DNA from: Mesotoga prima MesG1.Ag.4.2
GTDB taxonomy: Bacteria; Thermotogota; Thermotogae; Petrotogales; Kosmotogaceae
NCBI RefSeq assembly: GCF_000147715.2
Contig: NC_017934.1
Coordinates: forward strand, 1,240,001 to 1,304,000
Length of the DNA stretch: 64,000 bases
Reading direction: 5' to 3'
Under the pieces are notes generated by a model that had not been told where the DNA came from, did not search any database, and saw only the letters and a program-made list of their open reading frames with translations. Shown here piece after piece: positions 32,248 to 40,233 of the stretch (the first letter of the stretch is position 1; every line of letters starts with the position of its first letter). Made by a program: the position numbers and the translations under genes.

Positions 32248-33324
32248 ATGAGAAGGAATCACTTTTATTTCTTTTTCTTGATGTTATTTATCTTTATATC
32301 GATTTCAAGTCTGGCGGGGAACAACGATTCTACAGACTCTGCTGATGCTACCGTAACTACTTACTTCGAGGATGTCGCGCGCGAGATTCTCGCCATGGAT
32401 TCTTTCGACGACCTCTTTTCCCTTGACGGTTTCTTTGAAGACGATCCCGCAGCCGAACTGACTCCTTCGCAACCGATTCCCCCAACTCCGGTGAGCACAG
32501 TATCGCACGAGGATCCAGCCATGCCTTCAATTACACCTCAGGCCACGCAATCTGAAACGGAATCACCTGAAAGCACCTTGACCTGGAAATATGAGCCTTA
32601 CGCGGACAGCCTTCTGCCTGGAGGAATCGCATTTGAGTTTGAGGCTGGCGATCCGGTAATGGGAATCCCGGATGTGGTAAAGTTCTACAAAGAGGGTGTC
32701 GTTGTAGATACCCTGGCAGGAAAAACGATCATGTCGCCGGTTATTGTTAGTGATGTTCCCTTCCCAGGACAGAAGACCACGATCTTCAGGTTCCTCACAG
32801 ACGATTACTCGACTCCTTTGGGTGGATACTACATTACTGTAGTCGACTCAGAGGTCTACTCCTTGACCGTAGCGCTCGACCCCACTCGCGCAGAGAATAT
32901 TGTCGATCTCGACTGCGATGGGATTGTAGAACTGATAGTCGTTGACGATCATATGATAAAGGCTCAGGAAGAGACCGAGCTTTCGGTATTCAAGAGATTC
33001 TTCACCTGGACAGAAGATGGCTGGCAGGTCGATTCTCCTGGTGATTACGTAAATGTTTACTCTTCGATGGCTGAGGCTGATTTAGAAAAGATTGAAGCTT
33101 CCAGTCCGAAGACGCCTCACGTGTGGTCGTATGCCTATCACTCATACATGGCGGGCGAGGACCTTGAAGAGATTCAATTCCGTGTAGCAAAACTCGTCGA
33201 GGACTTCTCCCTGAACTGGCTTATCAACTCCACGGAAATGGTAAAACTTCTCGATCAAAACATCAATCAGTACGATGGTTATGTCATGAAGAGGCCTACA
33301 CCTGATTCTTCACCTACAATGTAA
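32248..33324 (+). CDS. Hypothetical secreted protein
   Basis: About 358 residues, family not recognised. The N-terminus has a basic patch followed by a hydrophobic run (FYFFFLMLFIFISISSLA) that looks like a Sec signal peptide with cleavage near SLAGN. Residues 30-110 are acidic and Pro/Thr/Ser-rich, probably a flexible linker (for example PSQPIPPTPVSTVS). The C-terminal 240 residues look folded, with many beta-strand-like segments (GGIAFEFEAGDPVMGIPDVVKFY, GGYYITVVDSEVYSLTVAL). I start at the second ATG (32248), with GGGAGA nine bases upstream. A TATAAT lies close upstream. Probably an exported or envelope protein of unknown role. Confidence 0.75.
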   Translation: MRRNHFYFFFLMLFIFISISSLAGNNDSTDSADATVTTYFEDVAREILAMDSFDDLFSLDGFFEDDPAAELTPSQPIPPTPVSTVSHEDPAMPSITPQATQSETESPESTLTWKYEPYADSLLPGGIAFEFEAGDPVMGIPDVVKFYKEGVVVDTLAGKTIMSPVIVSDVPFPGQKTTIFRFLTDDYSTPLGGYYITVVDSEVYSLTVALDPTRAENIVDLDCDGIVELIVVDDHMIKAQEETELSVFKRFFTWTEDGWQVDSPGDYVNVYSSMAEADLEKIEASSPKTPHVWSYAYHSYMAGEDLEEIQFRVAKLVEDFSLNWLINSTEMVKLLDQNINQYDGYVMKRPTPDSSPTM

Positions 33325-33412
33325 TCCAAATCAAGAATACAGTTCGCGCCCTTGAGAATTTCCTTCGAAAGAACTATAATCGAAACGAATGAAGCTAGAG
33401 GAGCGTGAAGAG

Positions 33413-34405
33413 ATGCGAAGAGCAATACTTCTTTTTTCCCTGCTATTGGCGGTTACATTTGCCGCATCGAAGTTCAGTGTAGGGATTCTTATCACGGGAG
33501 AGATTGGTGGAAACGCCATTTACGAACTTGTACAAAAGGGCGCGCTTGAAATGGCCTCCGAGGAGATAGAGATAAAGATCGTCGAAGGTGGATACAACCA
33601 GTCAAAGTGGGAGCAAATGCTTATCAGCCTTGCGGCATTGGGTAGGTACGATCTTCTCATGACCTTCACCGAAGGTATGCCGGCAAGCGTAAATAAAGTC
33701 GCCGAAATGTTCCCAAACCAGAAGTTCGCGTTACTGGACGGGATTATCGAGAACCCTCTTCCAAACACTTATTCTGTGGCTTTCAAAGACGACGAAATGA
33801 CCTTTCTTGCCGGAATCTTCGCAGCACTGATAACTTCAAGCAGTTTGCCAGGAGCAAATGAAGAGAAAGTGGTGGGGTTGATCGCAGGGGACACTTACCC
33901 CGCGATGACCAATGTCATGAGACCCTCTTTCGAGAATGGCGTAAAGACGGTTGATCCTTCGATTCGAGTGTTTTTCGGTGTTGTTGGTAGCTGGTCGGAT
34001 CCAGCTAGAGGGAGCGAACTCGCTGCGAAGCAGTTCGATGCCGGAGCAGACGTTATCCTCTCCATTGCCGGTGGCAGTGGTATAGGAGTCATTGAAGAGG
34101 CCTCGGTCAGAGGCAAATATGTGATCACGGTCGACTCTAACATGATCTCTATGAACCCCTCCGTTATTCTTGGGAGTTTCCTGAAGCACATAGACGTTTT
34201 GGTGAAGAATACTATCGCAGATGCCAAAGCCGGCACACTCCCCTTCGGTACTTCCAAGAGGGTTGGAATAGCAGAAGGAATGATCGATTATACTCACGAT
34301 GATCCAAATTTCGTGAGAAATGTTCCGGATGACATTCGTGCCCAACTTGCCGAATGGTTCGAAAAAATAAAGGCGGAAGGACTGCCAAAGATCAATAATG
34401 AGTAG
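33413..34405 (+). CDS. BMP/Med-family ABC transporter substrate-binding protein
   Basis: A 330-residue periplasmic binding protein. A signal peptide (RRAILLFSLLLAVTFA) precedes KFSVGILITGEIGGNAIYELVQKGA and the BMP-family core: LLMTFTEGMPASVNKVAEMFPNQKFALLDGI, FLAGIFAALIT and AGADVILSIAGGSGIGVIEEA. No lipobox cysteine is evident. BMP proteins bind nucleosides or related compounds for ABC uptake, or regulate in Med-like cases. No permease or ATPase gene follows; instead an RpiR regulator overlaps the end by eight bases. I start at the Met after AGGAG. Confidence 0.86.
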   Translation: MRRAILLFSLLLAVTFAASKFSVGILITGEIGGNAIYELVQKGALEMASEEIEIKIVEGGYNQSKWEQMLISLAALGRYDLLMTFTEGMPASVNKVAEMFPNQKFALLDGIIENPLPNTYSVAFKDDEMTFLAGIFAALITSSSLPGANEEKVVGLIAGDTYPAMTNVMRPSFENGVKTVDPSIRVFFGVVGSWSDPARGSELAAKQFDAGADVILSIAGGSGIGVIEEASVRGKYVITVDSNMISMNPSVILGSFLKHIDVLVKNTIADAKAGTLPFGTSKRVGIAEGMIDYTHDDPNFVRNVPDDIRAQLAEWFEKIKAEGLPKINNE

Positions 34406-35243
34406 CCTTATACAGTCCTACAATGAAGCCTTAGGACTATTCACTCAGACGGAAGAGAAGATAGCAGGCTTCATCATGACAAATCCAGAAGCGGCGCTGG
34501 AGCTTTCAGTGAACGATCTTGCCTCAAGGTTGAATGTGTCTCCATCAATGGTCGTGAAGGCTTCACAAAAAATGGGTTTCACAGGCTATTCGCAGCTGAA
34601 ATTAGCTGTCGCCAGCGAGCTTAACGTGCTTGTGCAGCGGGAAAAGTCAACTATTCTGATCGAGGACCTGGACGCCTACGAGGACCTAGTATCCTCAACA
34701 ATTCGTGAAGCCTATTCCCGTCTTAGCGAAGACGACTTAAAGAAGGCGGCAGAGCTTCTGGTCGAGAGCGAAAATATAGACATCTACGCGTTCGGTTTCG
34801 ATGCAGTAGCGGGACACGATCTCTACCTGAAGATGCTGCAAAGCGGCAAAAGGGTCAAGCTCATCGAGAACGGATACGAACAGATGATATCTGCATACAA
34901 TTTGAAAGATGATTCTGTCGTTGTTGCTATATCCAGCACTGGAACTTCGATAGACTTGTTAGACGCGCTGAAGTTTTCCGAGAAGACGGGAGCTTCGGTA
35001 ATCACGATAACACCGGTGGGATCAAGGCTGAGCACTTATTCGAACGTGAATCTCGAAAGCTATTACTCTAAGCTGATCTTCCCGGAGGGTGGTCTTATAA
35101 CTCGTGTAGTGCAGCTGATGATCCTGGACGTGCTTTACCTGAAGTTTCTTCAGATTTCAGGCAAGAACTTCGAGGAAAAGTATTCGAAGTTCAGAGAAGT
35201 TCTCGACTTCAAGCGAAGAGGCACAAAAAAAGAGAGGGACTGA
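34398..35243 (+). CDS. MurR/RpiR-family transcriptional regulator with SIS domain
   Basis: A 281-residue regulator. The N-terminal HTH_6 domain reads TEEKIAGFIMTNPEAALELSVNDLASRLNVSPSMVVKASQKMGFTGYSQLKLA. The C-terminal SIS sugar-phosphate domain reads NIDIYAFGFDAVAGHDLYLKML and DSVVVAISSTGTSIDLLDALKFSEKTGASVITIT. RpiR regulators respond to phosphosugars. It overlaps the BMP gene by eight bases, so it probably controls uptake or use of the bound compound. Near-perfect family length. Confidence 0.92.
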   Translation: MSSLIQSYNEALGLFTQTEEKIAGFIMTNPEAALELSVNDLASRLNVSPSMVVKASQKMGFTGYSQLKLAVASELNVLVQREKSTILIEDLDAYEDLVSSTIREAYSRLSEDDLKKAAELLVESENIDIYAFGFDAVAGHDLYLKMLQSGKRVKLIENGYEQMISAYNLKDDSVVVAISSTGTSIDLLDALKFSEKTGASVITITPVGSRLSTYSNVNLESYYSKLIFPEGGLITRVVQLMILDVLYLKFLQISGKNFEEKYSKFREVLDFKRRGTKKERD

Positions 35244-35265
35244 CTCCCTCTCTCTTCTTTCTTAA

Positions 35266-35847
35266 TTACTCTCCGGAGTTGCTAAACAGGCCCCTCCAGA
35301 TTATTTCTCTTATGCTTTCTAGCCCGTCAGGGTCTTCCGTTATACTGAAACCATTCAGTATCAGGTCTGCTGCGCTATCTGGATCGACGTCCTTCGAAAT
35401 TTCCTGAGCAGCCTTTGCATCATTTATGGCCGACGACAACTTCTCTTTCAAGGCTTCGTATCTGTCTCTCACTCTCTTCCAGGACTCGTTGTCTTCCCTG
35501 CTAAGGTTCGCACGTTCCTGATCCATGATTTTCTTGATCTCATTTTTGCTCGTTATGAAATCTATGTACGATCTCAGAATCCTCTTGAGCTTTGAGACAT
35601 AAACGTTCTCGTCGCTTGTTTCGGAAAAGACATGATCTTCGAGCTCGTCAATAGAGTATTGCCAAACTTCGTAAAAAAGATCTTCTTTGCTCGGAAAGTA
35701 GTAGTAAATAAGTGCCTTTTTCACTCCAGCCATCTGCGCAATCTCAGACATGCTGACGCCGTCGTGACCTCTCTCCGCAAAGGCCTTCCGGGCGGCTCTT
35801 ATAATCCTCTCTCTAGAAGATAACTTTGCTCGCACCGGATCCACCAT
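35266..35847 (-). CDS. TetR/AcrR-family transcriptional repressor
   Basis: A 193-residue protein with a TetR N-terminal HTH: SRERIIRAARKAFAERGHDGVSMSEIAQMAGVKKALIYYYFPSKEDLFYEVW. The C-terminal part is all-helical and ligand-specific. Its gene starts four bases after the stop of the radical SAM gene, so the two are one operon. A TTACCGGTCGGTAA palindrome lies in front of the radical SAM gene (37324-37337) and is the likely operator. The inducer is unknown. Confidence 0.9.
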   Translation of the reverse strand: MVDPVRAKLSSRERIIRAARKAFAERGHDGVSMSEIAQMAGVKKALIYYYFPSKEDLFYEVWQYSIDELEDHVFSETSDENVYVSKLKRILRSYIDFITSKNEIKKIMDQERANLSREDNESWKRVRDRYEALKEKLSSAINDAKAAQEISKDVDPDSAADLILNGFSITEDPDGLESIREIIWRGLFSNSGE

Positions 35848-35851
35848 CCCC

Positions 35852-37297
35852 TCAAGGTTTTTTGTCTATAGCAAGCTTTTCTTCGTTGTTGGCGTACTTT
35901 CTCATTCTAACATCAAAATCGTACACGCCCCTGTGCGCGGGATGGGTTTCGGCAAAACCTTCCTCGTAGTATAGCTTGTCTGCGTACTTCTTCCAGCCTT
36001 CGGCGAGTTCGTCAAGCTGACCGGCAAGCTCCGTAACAACGTTCTCGCTTCCATCATGCTGAGGAATGGCGTGGAACTTGTTGACCATTGCCCTTAGGAC
36101 CTTCGGGTTGTCAATGATTGGACAGGGTCTGAAAAGATTGTTGCTGTAGGGCACCATTCTCTTGTACGCGGTAAAGAACGGTGACTTGATAACTTCGAGA
36201 AGACTCTTCTCCCTGATGCTATCAACGGCAAACTGCTGGAATACACATGGTTCTACGTAACCCTTTGCATTGACGTGAAGGTACTTCGCGCCGGCGGCCA
36301 GACAACCATTCGTAAGGAATCCATGATTCCAGAAGTCAGCAACGAATGCGAAATCACCACCGAGCCTCTCTTGCTCGGTCTTGTAGAATCTCTCGTATCT
36401 CTGCTCCGGAGTAGGAACAAGATCCATGGAGGGATTCATACCAACAGGCATGAACTGGAAGACCCAGGCGTAAGAAACACCCTCGTCCTTCAGGAACTGC
36501 CAGAACTCGTCCTTCATCATTACCTCGTGGTTCAGCCTGGTCGCAGTAACAGAGGTACCGTAAATTACTCCTGCTTCACGCAGATTTGTCCAGGCCTGCC
36601 TGACCTTCTGGAAGACACCGCGGCCACGTCTCCAGTCGGTTTCGCCTTCAAAGCCTTCTACCGAGACGGCAAACGTCGCATTACCTAGTTCGGCGAGTTT
36701 CTGGGCGACTTCCTTCGTGATAAGAGTACCATTGGTGTAGACCTGGAAGTAAGAATCGTTGAACTCTTCAAAAATTTCGAGAAGATGCGGCCATACAAAA
36801 GGCTCTCCGCCGGTAATTATGAAGAAGTAAATGCCCAGCTCGTTTGACTGTCTGATAATTGAACTGACCTCTTCCTTCGAAAGCTGATACTTTCTTCCGT
36901 AGAGACCGGCATAGCAACCCACGCAGTTCAAATTGCAGGCGTAGGTCGGGCTTATAACAACCAGCTTGGGAATGACGACCTCATGCTCAAGCATCTTTTC
37001 CTGACGAATCTTCTCTCCGAGAGCAAATTCGTTAACAACCAAGTTCGTCATAGCCTTTTCTACTGCCTTAGGGCTAGATCTCTTGAAAACATTTTGCCAG
37101 GACACGATCATTGGATGCTCTTCCTTGGCCATCTGCGTCAGTTTCTTTAGACCGCTCTTTGTCGGTTCTTTCGTCAAAGCAGCAACAGTGCCAAATAACC
37201 TTGCAATATTCTCAGTAGAAGAATTCCTGACGACTGAACCAACATACTTCCCTGCCTGTCTTAGCATGGAAGTTTTCATACTTTCTACAATACCCAT
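35852..37297 (-). CDS. Radical SAM protein with SPASM-like C-terminus
   Basis: A 481-residue radical SAM enzyme. The cluster motif is VVISPTYACNLNCVGCYAGLYG (CX3CX2C). GGEPFVWPHLLEI is the GGE SAM contact, and TDWRRGRGVFQKVRQ and GTSVTATRLN fit the barrel. The C-terminal half holds GCLAAGAKYLHVNAKGYVEPCVFQQFA and FRPCPIIDNP, a SPASM/twitch-like second cluster site. I start at the ATG with GGGGGTG upstream rather than at the longer frame. Its reaction is not evident; similar proteins modify peptides or act in cofactor synthesis. It is the first gene of a two-gene operon with the TetR repressor. Confidence 0.86.
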   Translation of the reverse strand: MGIVESMKTSMLRQAGKYVGSVVRNSSTENIARLFGTVAALTKEPTKSGLKKLTQMAKEEHPMIVSWQNVFKRSSPKAVEKAMTNLVVNEFALGEKIRQEKMLEHEVVIPKLVVISPTYACNLNCVGCYAGLYGRKYQLSKEEVSSIIRQSNELGIYFFIITGGEPFVWPHLLEIFEEFNDSYFQVYTNGTLITKEVAQKLAELGNATFAVSVEGFEGETDWRRGRGVFQKVRQAWTNLREAGVIYGTSVTATRLNHEVMMKDEFWQFLKDEGVSYAWVFQFMPVGMNPSMDLVPTPEQRYERFYKTEQERLGGDFAFVADFWNHGFLTNGCLAAGAKYLHVNAKGYVEPCVFQQFAVDSIREKSLLEVIKSPFFTAYKRMVPYSNNLFRPCPIIDNPKVLRAMVNKFHAIPQHDGSENVVTELAGQLDELAEGWKKYADKLYYEEGFAETHPAHRGVYDFDVRMRKYANNEEKLAIDKKP

Positions 37298-37323
37298 GAA
37301 TAACACCCCCAATAGTTTTTTAC

Positions 37324-37337
37324 TTACCGGTCGGTAA
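37324..37337. promoter_or_regulatory. Predicted TetR-type operator
   Basis: TTACCGGTCGGTAA is a 14-base near-perfect palindrome (arms TTACCG and CGGTAA) 27 bases upstream of the radical SAM start codon. This matches the size and look of AcrR/TetR operators, and the operon's second gene is a TetR-family repressor, so autoregulation is likely. The remaining 280 bases up to the rsgA leader contain no gene. Confidence 0.75.
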
Positions 37338-37615
37338 AATACTAGTCCTTCAATACTACATCTATATGTCATTTACAACAAGATTATGCAACATTGGGCT
37401 CGAGCATGCAGCTATTCTCCTCGCCGAAAGGATGATGGATAGCAATTCTGCGTTCTATAAAAGAATTCATTTAGATTGAGATATAATCGCGACTTCTTAC
37501 CCCCAAAAGACTTTTACTGAGGTGAGGCTTTCAATATCAAAAAACATCAAGACAATTTGAATCAGCCCTGGAAATACCGCCGTAAATCATCATAATTAAA
37601 CCCATTCAAAAGGGC

Positions 37616-37644
37616 GTCACAATAGGCACATCATGTTATATAAT
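37616..37644 (+). promoter_or_regulatory. Promoter for the rsgA leader
   Basis: A perfect TATAAT at 37639-37644 has GTCACA (four of six TTGACA bases) 17 bases upstream at 37616-37621. Initiation near 37651 would give a leader of about 20 bases before the 24-codon leader ORF. Confidence 0.6.
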
Positions 37645-37672
37645 TGATGCTTCCATAAAGGAGGTGGTGTAT

Positions 37673-37747
37673 ATGGCAGATAGCTTTGATTGTTTCCTTA
37701 ACCCCATGGGTTCTTACACCGCGCTTCTTTTGGAATCTAATTGCTGA
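37673..37747 (+). CDS. 24-residue leader peptide of the rsgA attenuator
   Basis: A short ORF with an excellent ribosome site (AAAGGAGGTGGTGTAT before ATG). The peptide begins MADSFDCFLNPMGSY and ends LLLESNC. It stops at TGA 37745-37747, 24 bases before an intrinsic terminator. Codons 11-17 lie within the segment that can pair with the terminator's left arm and loop, so ribosome position would decide which RNA structure forms. I know of no described peptide with this sequence. Confidence 0.75.
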   Translation: MADSFDCFLNPMGSYTALLLESNC

Positions 37748-37800
37748 AACGCGATTTCTTCCGATTATTCAACCACGGCGGTAAGAACCCGTGGTTTTTT
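37704..37800 (+). terminator. Attenuator: terminator with competing antiterminator upstream of rsgA
   Basis: Terminator: AACCACGG (37771-37778) pairs with CCGTGGTT (37789-37796), ten-base loop, then TTTTTTCTTTC. Competing helix: CCATGGGTTCTTA (37704-37716) plus CCGC (37719-37722) inside the leader ORF pairs with TAAGAACCCGTGG (37782-37794) plus GCGG (37778-37781), 17 pairs with one G-U and a two-base bulge. The two structures exclude each other. Confidence 0.8.
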
Positions 37801-37837
37801 CTTTCTTTAAACAGTCTCGAATAATTGGAGGTTAATC

Positions 37838-38731
37838 ATGATTGGTGAGGTAACTAATGTTCAAAAAGGCATGATAGAAGTAAGATCAGAGTCAGGCGAA
37901 TTCTTCCGCTGTCTTCTCAGAGGAAAGCTTCTTCAAAAGGAAAGAACAGAGAAGAACGTTGTTGCCGTTGGCGACAGGGTGCTTTTCGAAAGGCTTCATA
38001 AGGACCAGGGAATAATTACCGAGGTTCTTCCCCGTGACAAATGTCTTGTCAGGAAAGGGGCAGGCAAAAAAGGTAGACATCTCCATCAGGTTATCGCCGC
38101 AAACGTTGATCAGGTTCTTATTGTCGTGGCGATAAAGGATCCTCCTTACCACAAGAACTTGATAGAAAGGTACATTACTGCAGCGAGAGGGTCGGATCTT
38201 GACGTGACGATTGTCTTTAACAAAGCCGACCTGGGCCTATCTGAAGAAACGAAGGCGGATATCCAGAAATATCGTGACCTAGGGTACAGAGTCTTTCTCA
38301 CCAGTACCGTCTCAAATTTAGGGATAGAAGAGGTCAAGTCGGCTCTTCAGGGGAGGTCTTCGGTTTTGGCCGGAAGTTCCGGCGTCGGAAAATCCTCTCT
38401 AGTAAACGCAATTTGCAATTCAAACGTTAGAACGGGCGAAGTAAGCGATTCCACACACAAGGGAAAGCATACAACCACTTCCTCTCAGGTGCATCTCCTC
38501 CCTGATGAAGGGAGAATCATAGATGTTCCCGGAATGAGAGAGTTTGCAATAAGTGGAACGGAAGGACTTGACGAAGCATTTGAGGATATAGTGGAACTTT
38601 CCGCAAAGTGCAGGTTCAGAAACTGCACCCACACCGTCGAGCCGGGATGCGCGGTTCGGCAGGCCGTGGCCAACGGAATTCTCGACGAGAGAAGACTGCA
38701 AAACTACTTGAGAATGAAGACAGAAGTTTGA
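37838..38731 (+). CDS. rsgA: Small ribosomal subunit biogenesis GTPase RsgA (YjeQ)
   Basis: A 297-residue circularly permuted GTPase: OB-fold N-terminus (GEVTNVQKGMIEVRSESGEFFRCLLRGKL), then G4 VFNKADL, G1 LAGSSGVGKSSLVNAI, G3 IDVPGMREF, and a zinc knuckle at the end (CRFRNCTHTVEPGCAV). RsgA tests maturation of the 30S decoding centre. GGAGG precedes the ATG. Upstream lies a leader ORF and attenuator (37673-37800), which is unusual for this gene and would tie its expression to translation status. Confidence 0.95.
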   Translation: MIGEVTNVQKGMIEVRSESGEFFRCLLRGKLLQKERTEKNVVAVGDRVLFERLHKDQGIITEVLPRDKCLVRKGAGKKGRHLHQVIAANVDQVLIVVAIKDPPYHKNLIERYITAARGSDLDVTIVFNKADLGLSEETKADIQKYRDLGYRVFLTSTVSNLGIEEVKSALQGRSSVLAGSSGVGKSSLVNAICNSNVRTGEVSDSTHKGKHTTTSSQVHLLPDEGRIIDVPGMREFAISGTEGLDEAFEDIVELSAKCRFRNCTHTVEPGCAVRQAVANGILDERRLQNYLRMKTEV

Positions 38732-38760
38732 GCCTCGCGGTTCTCCGCGGGCTTTTCTTT
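38732..38760 (+). terminator. Intrinsic terminator of rsgA
   Basis: GCCTCGCGG-TTCT-CCGCGGGC stem-loop immediately after the stop, followed by TTTTCTTT. Confidence 0.85.
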
Positions 38761-39773
38761 GGTTCTTTGTAATATCGTAAACAGCGGTCAGCTTGTCATC
38801 TCGGCAGAGGCTTTAGGAAGTTACTCGCTTTGCTCTCCCAAAAGAAGCATCCTTGAGCCCTCACAATGTCATTCGTAGAGCCTGCCTTGATGAGCCTGCC
38901 CTGAACCCTGCCCCAATGAGCCTGCCCTGAAATGCTCTTGTTCAGGGCTCCTGTTTGGGGTCTTGCACGGGACCTCGCGCCAAAGAAGCGCTTCACGCTT
39001 AAGAACGAAAAACCGCTCAACGCTGTGAAGACAACGTTGTCAGTCAACGGTCCACCGTCCTCCGCATATTTTTTAGGCTGGCGTAGCGGAACTGGCCTTT
39101 GCGACGGAAAGACTGGCCACCGAAGGTGACTGGCCTGCGTCAGCAGCCTGGCTGATTTGTGCCCAAAATCCATCCTCCTTGTCATCCCGTAGTGCTTCTA
39201 TACGGGATCTAGGTTTTCGTCATATGTATGACTGAGCGAAAATAGGGACTGACAATTCTCCTCTTGTCTGTCCTGTTTTTCGCGTAAAAGGCAGAGATTC
39301 CAACCAGGACCTTTTTCGGGCGAACGGCCGTTCGCCCCTACAAGAGAACTGCACAATCATCTTAGATTGTCATCCCGTAGAGCCTGCCCTGAAAAGATTC
39401 TGTTCATGGGATCTGCACGGGATCTAGCATCCAAGACCCGCTCAAAGCTGGAAAGAGCCATTACTAACCTCTTTGGGGCCTCTTTTTAGGGTCATCCCGA
39501 ACTTGTTTCGGGATCGTTTGATCTTTCAGCGGCCAGAGGGCGCGAAAAATGAGACCATAGGACCCGGTCAGCCCCTTTTTCTGCTCTCGTTTTCTCGTGA
39601 GCAATGCGAATTCTCGGATGCGCTCTTTCTCGGCTTTTTAAAGGCTTCAGCGTTCAGCGGGTCTTGGATTTTAAGCGTGCGGCGGTTCTTAGGAGCAGGA
39701 TGTTGACACAAGTTCAGATACGAAATATGGCGTTTTCGGAATGACATGGTGTTTTCATACCGCGTGGCGTTTA
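38761..39773. repeat. Composite repeat block, mostly in reverse orientation
   Basis: Contents include GCAGGCTCATC units; reverse-oriented TTCGTTCTTAAGCG and CAACGGTCCACCGTCCTCCG repeats (near 39040); reverse GCCAGT-linked hairpins (GGCCACCGAAGGTGACTGGCC, CTGCGTCAGCAG; 39080-39150); a reverse ATCCCGT element (39182-39212); GCGAAAATAGGGACTGACAATTC and the full GGGCGAAC palindrome repeat in reverse (39233-39360); a GTCATCCCGAACTTGTTTCGGGATC inverted repeat (39491-39515); and AGCGAAGC/CTCGTGAGC units. No gene is seen. Confidence 0.8.
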
Positions 39774-39804
39774 GAAAAACAAGACCCGGCTAATGCCGGG
39801 TCTT
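39774..39804 (-). terminator. Intrinsic terminator of ssrA
   Basis: AAGACCCGGC-ATTA-GCCGGGTCTT read on the minus strand is followed by GTTTTTC. It lies about 65 bases after the 3' end of the tmRNA and could work in both directions. Confidence 0.8.
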
Positions 39805-39869
39805 TACATTAAAAATACTAAGTATTGCTTCCTCGCTTCACAGCTTCAGTGCAGGTAGCTCTGAGTGAA

Positions 39870-40220
39870 TGGTGGAGGCGGCGAGAGTCGAACTCGCGTC
39901 CGAAACCAAATTCCCTGCAGGCTCTCCGAGCGCATCCTGTGATCGTCGTCAACAGTCAAGACTTCACAGGCAGAGTCCGACTGTCCAAGCTCCTAAGTGT
40001 CCCCGGGAATACGGAGCATATTCACGGGCAAGGTCTGATTTTCTGACGCCCTTCATAGCCCACCAGACCAAAAAGCTATTCGGACGGCTACTTATTAATT
40101 ATTAAGCAGCAAGTGCAAATTCGTTATTGGCATTTCTGCTTTTCCGGTTTTTTAACGCGGCTCCGGGACCTCGGCTCGCTCCTACAAGTTCATTGACCCC
40201 GTCGAAACCGTTTCGCCCCC
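39870..40220 (-). ncRNA. ssrA: Transfer-messenger RNA (tmRNA)
   Basis: A 351-base tmRNA. The 5' end GGGGGCGAAACGGTTTCGACG and the 3' end GACGCGAGTTCGACTCTCGC followed by CGCCTCCACCA are canonical, and GGGGGCG pairs with CGCCTCC as the acceptor stem. The tag reading frame ends GCC AAT AAC GAA TTT GCA CTT GCT GCT TAA TAA (complement of 40099-40131), giving a degradation tag ending ANNEFALAA. CCA is encoded. SmpB is not in the window. Confidence 0.97.
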
Positions 40221-40233
40221 ATTAATAATTATA

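Noticed and set aside
39825-40105. Plus-strand open frames (73 and 78 codons) over the tmRNA
   Set aside because: They are antisense translations of the tmRNA, whose ends and tag frame are canonical; such frames are common database artefacts.
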